Origin: Pseudomonadota bacterium | GTDB taxonomy: Bacteria; Myxococcota_A; Polyangia; Polyangiales; Polyangiaceae | Direction: 5' to 3' | NCBI GenBank assembly: GCA_023432025.1 | Contig: JAEYVE010000144.1 | Span: forward strand, 1-42,734 | DNA length: 42,734 bases | Part shown: piece by piece, positions 8,192-13,928 of the stretch | How the letters are laid out: the number at the start of each line of letters is the position of its first letter | Numbering within the stretch: the stretch's first letter is position 1 | Made by a program: the position numbers and the translations under genes | The notes under the pieces: model-generated | Told to the model about the DNA's origin: nothing | The model's input: the letters and a program-made list of their open reading frames with translations, nothing else | The model's database searches: none

Positions 8192-8586
8192 CAACGCCTC
8201 ACAGGGCGACGACGCTGAAGCGTTGGTTTCGCGCTGGGCTCGCCGGGGTGTTTGATGCGGCGCGCCTTTTCTCGGCGAGCGCGACGCTGAGCGATTTCGC
8301 TGCCAAAATGACGCGGCGCAGAACTGCGGTCGCAGAGCGGCTCGCTGATCGACCGGTCGAGGCGATTGCTCGAACCTCGATCGAGTGTGCGTGAGCGCGG
8401 CGCGCGGTTCGTGCCTTCTCCGCCGAGCCGGACGAGCGCCGTGTGGAGCTCGGATCGGGGTGCTGCTGCTCGAGGGCGTTCCCGTGGCTGGTGTGCGTGA
8501 GCTGCTGGTGTGCGTGAGCTGCGGGTGTGCGTGAGCCGTGGGCCCCTCGCAAATCGATCTTCTACGGGGTACGAGGTTCGCATGAA
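8192..8586. other. Intergenic region with scattered short repeats
   Basis: No gene is supported here. The ORFs seen on the minus strand across 8078-8695 are Arg/Pro/His/Thr-rich translations of repeats. The region carries a 17-bp tandem repeat at 8488-8538 (listed separately) and a related gtgtgcgtgag near 8385-8395. It leads into the structured leader of the dehydrogenase gene. Confidence 0.4.
8488..8538. repeat. Three tandem copies of a 17-bp repeat
   Basis: The unit ctggtgtgcgtgagctg is present at 8488-8504 and again, identical, at 8505-8521. A third copy with two changes, cgggtgtgcgtgagccg, fills 8522-8538. The 17-bp period is not a multiple of three, so this is not a protein repeat. A partial relative (gtgtgcgtgag) lies about 100 bp upstream. 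No transposase or target duplication is visible. Confidence 0.8.
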
Positions 8587-8659
8587 GAACAGAACGAGAG
8601 TGCGTTTGTTCTATCCACATTAGAAACATACAGCCTCCTGCGAACGCAGGGGCTTTTTT
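8587..8659 (+). promoter_or_regulatory. Structured leader with intrinsic terminator ahead of the dehydrogenase gene
   Basis: Two hairpins precede the dehydrogenase start. The first pairs gaacaga (8587-8593) with tttgttc (8605-8611). The second is a textbook intrinsic terminator: agcc and cctgc (8632-8641, one bulged t) pair with gcagg and ggct (8646-8654) around a gaac loop, followed by a T run to 8659. It ends 35 bases before ATG 8695. It could be an attenuator controlling the dehydrogenase gene, or the end of a small RNA transcribed from upstream. A DnaA-box-like ctatccaca lies at 8611-8619 between the two stems. Confidence 0.55.
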
Positions 8660-8694
8660 GCTGGGCTCGCAGTCTGCCCGGCGGGAGAACCTCA

Positions 8695-9918
8695 ATGACT
8701 TTCTTGGAAGCTACGGACCGCTATTTTCAACAGGCGGCGACCTCGCTCGGTATGGAGCAGCGGCTGATTCGGCGGCTCCTCATCCCCAAGCGCGAGGTGA
8801 AGATCGAAATCACTCTGCCCTTGGATAAAGAGGGTGAGTACATCACTTACATTGGGTATCGCGTTCAACACAACGACTCGCGCGGTCCAATGAAAGGTGG
8901 CCTTCGCTACGACGCCGCCGTCAATCCGGACGAGGTGGGCGCTCTGGCGGCGCTCATGACGTGGAAAACGGCCGTGGTGGGGCTGCCGTACGGCGGCGCC
9001 AAGGGCGGCGTAAACGTGAACCCGAGGCAACACAGCCGCGCCGAGCTGCAGCGCCTCACGCGGCTTTTCACGGCCGAGCTACGGGACTTCATCGGCCCAC
9101 GCCTGGACATTCCCGCGCCCGACATGGGCACCAACGCCCAAACCATGGCGTGGATCGCGGACGAGTACGCCAAGTACAAAGGGTGGCAGCCGGCCGTCAT
9201 CACGGGCAAGCCCATCGAGCTGGGCGGCAGCTACGGACGCGAATCCGCGACGGGGCGCGGCGTCATGTTTGCGCTTCAGGAGTACCTCGCGGATCGCGGG
9301 GAGTCCGTGCAGGGAAAGCGCATCGTGATTCAGGGCTTCGGCAACGTGGGCTCGTGGGCGGCGGAGCTCCTGCACCAGGAAGGAGCGCTCATCATTGCGG
9401 TGGCGGACGTGACGGGCGGCGTCAGAAACCCCGCGGGCCTGGACATCCCCGCCCTCCGGCAGCACGTGGCGCAGACGGGCGCCGTTCAAGACTTTGCCGG
9501 CGGAGAGAACTTTCCGGGCGAGGACGTGCTCACGACCGAGTGTGACGTGCTCATCCCCGCCGCTTTGGAAGGCGTCATCACCGCTGCCAACGCCGGTCAC
9601 GTGGCGGCGCGGCTCATCGTGGAGGCCGCCAACGGCCCCATCACGCCCGAGGCCGACGAGGTTTTGGTTCAGCGCGGCATCCCCATCATTCCCGATGTGT
9701 ACGCCAACGCCGGCGGCGTCACCGTCAGCTACTTCGAGTGGACCCAAAACATTCAGGGGTATCGCTGGAGCGAGGAAGAGGTCAATCAAAAGCTCGCTCG
9801 CGTCATGAAGGAAAGCTACGCGGCGCTCAAGCAGGACCAAGGAGCCACTTCTCTGCGCCACTCCGCCTTCCGTTTGGCGCTACGCCGCGTGGCGGAGGCA
9901 ACACTCTTGCGTAGCTGA
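8695..9918 (+). CDS. gdhA: Glutamate dehydrogenase (Glu/Leu/Phe/Val dehydrogenase family)
   Basis: The 407-residue product is the right length for hexameric glutamate dehydrogenase, which interconverts glutamate with 2-oxoglutarate and ammonia using NAD(P). ATG 8695 is chosen because gcgggagaa lies just upstream. Visible motifs are GPMKGGLRY (Lys67, substrate carboxylate), TWKTAVVGLPYGGAKGG (Lys91 and the catalytic Lys103), PAPDMGTN, and the Rossmann motif GFGNVGSWAA near residue 215. Family members include leucine and phenylalanine dehydrogenases, but the length, the PMKGGLRY form and the C-terminal EWTQNIQGYRW favour glutamate. It probably forms its own transcription unit: an attenuator-like terminator precedes it and a 15-bp inverted repeat follows. 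High G+C contrasts with the lipoprotein island upstream. A secreted glutaminase is encoded 23 kb away. Confidence 0.93.
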   Translation: MTFLEATDRYFQQAATSLGMEQRLIRRLLIPKREVKIEITLPLDKEGEYITYIGYRVQHNDSRGPMKGGLRYDAAVNPDEVGALAALMTWKTAVVGLPYGGAKGGVNVNPRQHSRAELQRLTRLFTAELRDFIGPRLDIPAPDMGTNAQTMAWIADEYAKYKGWQPAVITGKPIELGGSYGRESATGRGVMFALQEYLADRGESVQGKRIVIQGFGNVGSWAAELLHQEGALIIAVADVTGGVRNPAGLDIPALRQHVAQTGAVQDFAGGENFPGEDVLTTECDVLIPAALEGVITAANAGHVAARLIVEAANGPITPEADEVLVQRGIPIIPDVYANAGGVTVSYFEWTQNIQGYRWSEEEVNQKLARVMKESYAALKQDQGATSLRHSAFRLALRRVAEATLLRS

Positions 9919-9934
9919 CGTCGATTTGGATGGA

Positions 9935-9974
9935 GAGCTCATCGGGAGTCGCGTTCAATACTCCCGATGAGCTC
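9935..9974. terminator. 15-bp perfect inverted repeat after the dehydrogenase gene
   Basis: gagctcatcgggagt (9935-9949) and actcccgatgagctc (9960-9974) are exact complements around a 10-base loop. No T tract follows, so it is either a factor-assisted terminator and mRNA 3' end protector or an operator. The right arm contains an ATG (9967) in frame with the next gene and lies just before that gene's likely ribosome-binding site. Confidence 0.55.
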
Positions 9975-9987
9975 GAGGGGGAGTATC

Positions 9988-10560
9988 GTGATTGAAGTAT
10001 TTTCACTGGTCGCTCGTGGACTCGGTCTTGCGAGAGCGATTGCGGAATCGAGCCGTAGCACCGCAACTTGCGCCGTCTTCGCGTGTGCGCTGGCGACGAG
10101 TCTGAATGCGTGCAGTAGCGACGCCGGGGACAGCGCCGGCGAAGCATCCAGCGGGGCAATCTACGAGTGCGGCGCAGAGCTCGATTTACGAGACAGCGTC
10201 GAGCTCGAGTACCGCAGCGAACAAGCTCCGAGCCCCACCGGTGGAGAGCTCGAAACGGGCACTTACTCCCTGACGCGCTGGGTTTTGTACGGCGCGACGG
10301 AGTCGGGCCCGTCTCGTCGGCTCAAGGGAGCCTTCAAGTTGGAGGCGGATCAGACGGGAGTCGCGCTGGGCGCCGAGGGCGCCAATGAACCCACGCCGAA
10401 CTCCTTCACGTGGGAAGTGGTCGATCGAAACGTGGTTCTGGGGTTTACGTGTCCAGCCGTCCTCGAAGGAAAAAGAGAGGGACGCCCCTATTCGGCGTCG
10501 CCCACGACGGTTTCGTTCTTCACGGATGACGGGACGGTTTTGACATACACGAAGCAGTAG
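9988..10560 (+). CDS. Hypothetical lipoprotein
   Basis: I choose GTG 9988, preceded by aggggga at 9976-9982, giving 190 residues. An in-frame ATG at 9967 lies inside the arm of a hairpin and is less likely. The segment TATCAVFACALATSLNAC is a lipoprotein signal with lipobox L-N-A-C. The mature domain begins after a Ser/Gly linker and shows a repeated pattern of charged beta strands (ELDLRDSVELEYRSE, TGTYSLTRWVLYG, GPSRRLKGAFKLEADQ), like a small lipocalin-type barrel. No specific family is recognised. It sits between the dehydrogenase gene and recF, another insertion into the ancestral dnaN-recF-gyrB order. Confidence 0.7.
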   Translation: MIEVFSLVARGLGLARAIAESSRSTATCAVFACALATSLNACSSDAGDSAGEASSGAIYECGAELDLRDSVELEYRSEQAPSPTGGELETGTYSLTRWVLYGATESGPSRRLKGAFKLEADQTGVALGAEGANEPTPNSFTWEVVDRNVVLGFTCPAVLEGKREGRPYSASPTTVSFFTDDGTVLTYTKQ

Positions 10561-10635
10561 CGCATCGCTCGACGCCACAGAAGGCTCAGCCCAGCGCGTC
10601 TGGCCTTCCGACGGGAGGCGTGGTCAGGTTCGAGC

Positions 10636-11763
10636 GTGTCCCGCCGGGTGGCCTTCGAGAGCGTGTCGGTGCGAGCGTTTCGCAACCTTTCGCACGTGGA
10701 CTTCAAGCCGTCGCCGCGTTTGAACGTGATTTCGGGCGACAACGGGCAAGGCAAGACGAGCTTGGTCGAGGCGCTCTACGTCGCCTCCACGTCGCGTAGC
10801 TTTCGCTCGGAGCGCTTGGCCGAGGTGATTCAAGAGGGCCAAGAGCGCGCGTTGGTGCGCACGCAGGTGGTGAGCGAGGCGCCGGGGCTCCCGCCGCTGC
10901 GTCACGAGCAACGCGCCTTGGTGGCGCCGCGCGGGCGGTCGTTTCTCATCGACGGAAAAAAGCCGAAGCTCCTCGCGGATTACGCGACCAAGACGCCCAT
11001 GGTCGTCTTTCATCCGGGCGATTTGACGCTGGCGTCGGGGCCCGCGTCGGGGCGGCGCACGCTGCTCGATCGCATCGTGCTGTATCTGGATCCGGCGGGC
11101 GCGGACGCGCGGCTCCGCTACCAAAAAGCCTTACGCGAACGGCACCATTTGCTCGAAACGCGCGGCGTCGTGGGCGCAGACTTGGACGCTTACGAAGAGG
11201 TCCTCGCCGAGCACGGCGCGCGCTTCGCGCTGGCTCGCCAGCGCGCCGCGCTGGCTCTCGTCGGCGCGCTCTTGCCCGCGTGGAAGCGCATGGCGCGCTC
11301 GGGCTTGCCTCTCTCCGCGCGTCACGCGCCGGGCGGCACCACGGATCGCGAGGATTTTTCGCGGGAGCTCCGCGCGCGCCGCGAAAAGGATCTGCGCCGC
11401 GGCGCCGCCACCTTTGGGCCACAACGCGACGAGCTCGTACTCGAGGTGGACGGCCGCCCCGCGCGCAGTCACGCGTCGCAAGGTCAGCAGCGCATTCTCA
11501 CGCTGTCGCTCAAGGTGGCGGAGCTGGACTGCGTGCGCGAGGCGTGCCGCGCAGAGCCCGTGCTTCTCTTGGACGACGTGTCGAGCGAGCTGGATCCAGA
11601 GCGCACCGGCGCCGTGTACGCGTTCTTGCGCGACACCGCGAGCCAAGTGTTCGTCACGACGACGCGCCCCGAGCTCTTCGTCACGAAAGAGCTCGCGGGA
11701 CGCGAGCGCGCGGACTTCACCGTGCGAGACGGCGCGTTGGTTGAAGTGGCGCACGAGGCATGA
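10636..11763 (+). CDS. recF: DNA replication and repair protein RecF
   Basis: The 375-residue product is a typical RecF, an SMC-like ATPase that loads RecA at single-strand gaps together with RecOR. Visible motifs are Walker A GDNGQGKTS (Gly34-Ser42), the signature-like ASQGQQRILTLSLKVAEL near residues 275-295, and Walker B VLLLDDVSSELDPER just after 305. The N-terminus VSVRAFRNLSHVDFKPSPRLNVISG is diagnostic. The start is GTG 10636; another GTG at 10648 is possible and no strong ribosome-binding site decides between them. It lies about 75 bp after the lipoprotein gene, and a strong 16-bp stem directly follows its stop codon. gyrB, its usual neighbour, is about 2.2 kb downstream, separated by two lipoprotein genes. 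Confidence 0.95.
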   Translation: MSRRVAFESVSVRAFRNLSHVDFKPSPRLNVISGDNGQGKTSLVEALYVASTSRSFRSERLAEVIQEGQERALVRTQVVSEAPGLPPLRHEQRALVAPRGRSFLIDGKKPKLLADYATKTPMVVFHPGDLTLASGPASGRRTLLDRIVLYLDPAGADARLRYQKALRERHHLLETRGVVGADLDAYEEVLAEHGARFALARQRAALALVGALLPAWKRMARSGLPLSARHAPGGTTDREDFSRELRARREKDLRRGAATFGPQRDELVLEVDGRPARSHASQGQQRILTLSLKVAELDCVREACRAEPVLLLDDVSSELDPERTGAVYAFLRDTASQVFVTTTRPELFVTKELAGRERADFTVRDGALVEVAHEA

Positions 11764-11785
11764 GGGCGCGCCGAAGGCGCGCGCG

Positions 11786-11820
11786 GCTCGTTTCGCGCGG
11801 CGGCGCCGCGCGAAACGAGC
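11786..11820. terminator. 16-bp perfect hairpin after recF
   Basis: gctcgtttcgcgcggc (11786-11801) pairs perfectly with gccgcgcgaaacgagc (11805-11820) around a ggc loop. It starts 23 bases after the recF stop codon, a natural terminator place, but no T tract follows. In such G+C-rich genomes strong stems without a U tail commonly mark gene ends. Confidence 0.65.
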
Positions 11821-11841
11821 GAGACGTGAGACGTGCGTTTT

Positions 11842-11987
11842 CGTAGTGCGGGAGCACCGCGCTGGGACGTGCGGGGCTCCCCAGAAGGCGGCTACGAGCG
11901 ACGTTTTGCGCGCTGGATTTCGCCGTAAAGTCGGCTGTTTTGTCTGGGTCGGCGACTTCACGTGAAGCGCGGTGCTCCCGCACTACG
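11842..11987. mobile_element. MITE-like element with 22-bp perfect terminal inverted repeats
   Basis: The 22 bases at 11842-11863 (core agtgcgggagcaccgcgct) are the exact reverse complement of 11966-11987, so the 146-bp unit has perfect terminal inverted repeats and a 102-bp interior without a gene. The same 22-mer occurs, identical, at 36649-36670, and shortened forms occur at 23416-23433 and 29470-29484. A second box, gcggggctccccagaag (11871-11887), is echoed at the same distance in the 29470 copy. Each arm also holds a mini-hairpin (gtgc/gcac). No flanking target duplication is obvious. It could be a transposon-derived MITE or a REP-type element. It fills most of the gap between recF and the vWA lipoprotein gene. 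Confidence 0.65.
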
Positions 11988-12170
11988 CCGCGCGCCCAGA
12001 AGCGGCGCAGCGGGCGCTTTGACCCCGTGAGTGAAGGTAGTTGCGTGCGCGCGGGCGTGCGACGTTGTCCGCCTGAATCCATCGGATGCGGACGTTGTCG
12101 GTTCATGCTGGCGCGCTACTCGGTGTAACCTTGCAGTTCGGCGTTTCTTCCCGCGCCGACGCTTGGAATC

Positions 12171-13367
12171 ATGAAACGGCTCGTCATCCCTACCCTCGCA
12201 CTTCTTCTCGGTTCTGGTCTCTCCGCTGCGGCGTGTGGCGGCTCGCCCGACGCAGCGGATAACGGCGGCGCCTCCAGCGGCAGCGGCAAAGGGACCGGCG
12301 GCAAGGGCAATGGTACTGGCGGTGGCGTGCTGGGCACGGGCGGCTCAGGCGGTCCGGGTAGCGGCAGCGGTTCTGGCCAAGGTGGCGAAGGCGCCTCTGG
12401 TTCGTGGGAAGGCGAAGGGTGCGCGGACGGCAGCGCGGGCGGCGACTTGGCGCCCGTGTACCTCGTGTTCCTGCTCGATCAGTCGGGCAGCATGGGCGAC
12501 TGCATTTGGGACAATCGAGAAGCGCGCTGGGAGCCGGTGGAGTCTGCGCTCACCACGTTCTTTGCGGACGAGGAGTCGGCTGGGCTGTTTGCGTCGCTCA
12601 CCTTGTTCCCCACCGAGCGGTCCGCGGACAACACCTGTCCCAGCAACTCGAACCTGCTCGAGTGTTCGGCGAGCGCGTACGCCACGCCGGTGGTGCCGCC
12701 CACGGAGCTACCGAACGCGGCTGCCTTCGCGGCCGCCATGCCCAGCGAGCCCAACGAGTACGGCACGCCCACGGCGCCGGCTTTGGCCGGCACCGTGGAC
12801 TACGCGCTGACGCTCAAGGAGCAAGGCCACAAGGTGGCCATCGTGATGGTGACGGACGGCGAGCCGCAGTTCTGCGGCAACGGCAACAACGTTTCCAACA
12901 CGGTCACCGAGGCGGAGCGCGGCGCAGAAGAGGGCATTCCCACTTATGTCATTGGCGTGGGGTCGGGGTTGAACGCTCTTCGCAACATCGCCACCGGTGG
13001 CGGAACGGAAGCGCTCATCATCGATCCGGACACCGGCAGCCCAGAGCAAACCCGGCAAGATCTGCTCCAAGAAATCAACGCCATTCGCGGGCAGCAGGTG
13101 ACGTGTGAAATGCCGATGCCCGAGCCTCCGGCTGGCCTGACGCTCGATCCGAACAAGGTCAACATCGAGTACACGGCGGGCGGACAAACGGTGCGTCTCG
13201 CCATGAACCCCGACTGCGACGGCAGTGAACAGGGTTGGCGTTACGACGACCCGACTGATCCGAGTCGCGTGGAGCTTTGCCCCGCCACGTGCGCGGAAGT
13301 GAAGTCGTATCCGGACGCCGCGCTCAACGTCGTCTTTGGTTGCGAGAGCAACGTCATCCTGAAGTGA
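12171..13367 (+). CDS. von Willebrand factor type A domain lipoprotein
   Basis: The 398-residue protein has a lipoprotein signal (MKRLVIPTLALLLGSGLSAAAC, Cys22), a Gly/Ser/Lys linker to about residue 90, and then a vWA domain. The domain opens with VYLVFLLDQSGSMGD, which holds the metal-ion-dependent adhesion site motif D-x-S-x-S (Asp103). KVAIVMVTDGEPQFCG supplies the second acidic strand and GIPTYVIGVGSGLNALRNIA the later conserved strand. vWA domains bind protein partners through a divalent cation, so an outer-surface adhesion or scaffold role is likely. The C-terminal part has several Cys residues (CEMPMPEPPAGL, CPATCAEV). It is inserted between recF and gyrB and is convergent with the next gene, with only 14 bases between their stop codons. 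The protein is typical of myxobacterial surface repertoires; its partner is unknown. Confidence 0.88.
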   Translation: MKRLVIPTLALLLGSGLSAAACGGSPDAADNGGASSGSGKGTGGKGNGTGGGVLGTGGSGGPGSGSGSGQGGEGASGSWEGEGCADGSAGGDLAPVYLVFLLDQSGSMGDCIWDNREARWEPVESALTTFFADEESAGLFASLTLFPTERSADNTCPSNSNLLECSASAYATPVVPPTELPNAAAFAAAMPSEPNEYGTPTAPALAGTVDYALTLKEQGHKVAIVMVTDGEPQFCGNGNNVSNTVTEAERGAEEGIPTYVIGVGSGLNALRNIATGGGTEALIIDPDTGSPEQTRQDLLQEINAIRGQQVTCEMPMPEPPAGLTLDPNKVNIEYTAGGQTVRLAMNPDCDGSEQGWRYDDPTDPSRVELCPATCAEVKSYPDAALNVVFGCESNVILK

Positions 13368-13381
13368 CGGGCGCGCGGGCG

Positions 13382-13783
13382 TCAGTCTTCGCCCGCGCCC
13401 CTCTCTCCAGCGCTTCCGCCCTGCCCCGGCGCTCCTCCCGCCGCGAGGCAGGCACCGTCCGCGCAGCCGTGGGCGCAGGTCTCGATGACGAAGCCGAGGC
13501 AGCAGCCCTCGAAGGAGTGGGAGTCGACGAGCCTGTATTCGGGGGTGGCTGAGTCGCCGACGAACCGCACTTCGCAGTAGACGCCTCGGCAGACTTGGTC
13601 GGGCGTGCAACCGGGATTGCCCGTGGGGCCGCCACCCGAGCTCGGAGCGCCGCCCGTAGCTTGAACGGCCCCCCCGGTTGCTCCGCCGGCAGCGGGTGCT
13701 CGTTCCTCACCGTCGGTGGACGAATTGCAGCCGGCGGGGCTGGCGAGCAGGACCAAGACGAGGAGAGAAAAGCTCAAGCGCAT
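13382..13783 (-). CDS. Small Cys-rich lipoprotein
   Basis: On the minus strand, the ATG at 13783 gives 133 residues: MRLSFSLLVLVLLASPAGC is a lipoprotein signal (Cys19). An Ala/Gly/Thr linker (about 20-55) follows, then a domain with eight or more cysteines (GCTPDQVCRGVYCEV, GCCLGFVIETCAHGCADGAC) and a Gly-rich tail. A longer in-frame ORF extends up to 14287, but that part is antisense to gyrB and is rejected. The gene is divergent from gyrB, sharing the 145-bp gap 13784-13928, and convergent with the vWA lipoprotein gene. Function is unknown; the cysteines suggest a small disulfide-rich surface domain. Confidence 0.75.
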   Translation of the reverse strand: MRLSFSLLVLVLLASPAGCNSSTDGEERAPAAGGATGGAVQATGGAPSSGGGPTGNPGCTPDQVCRGVYCEVRFVGDSATPEYRLVDSHSFEGCCLGFVIETCAHGCADGACLAAGGAPGQGGSAGERGAGED

Positions 13784-13928
13784 CGAACCAACCCTACACG
13801 CTTTCGCAAAGCCGGCCTTTTGCGCGGCGAATCCAGCAGAATTTCCGCTGGTTTCGCATCTTGGGCTCGCTTGCCGCGGGGGGGCCGAATGGCTATACCG
13901 AAGCGCCCTTTTTGGAGGATTTCGACGC

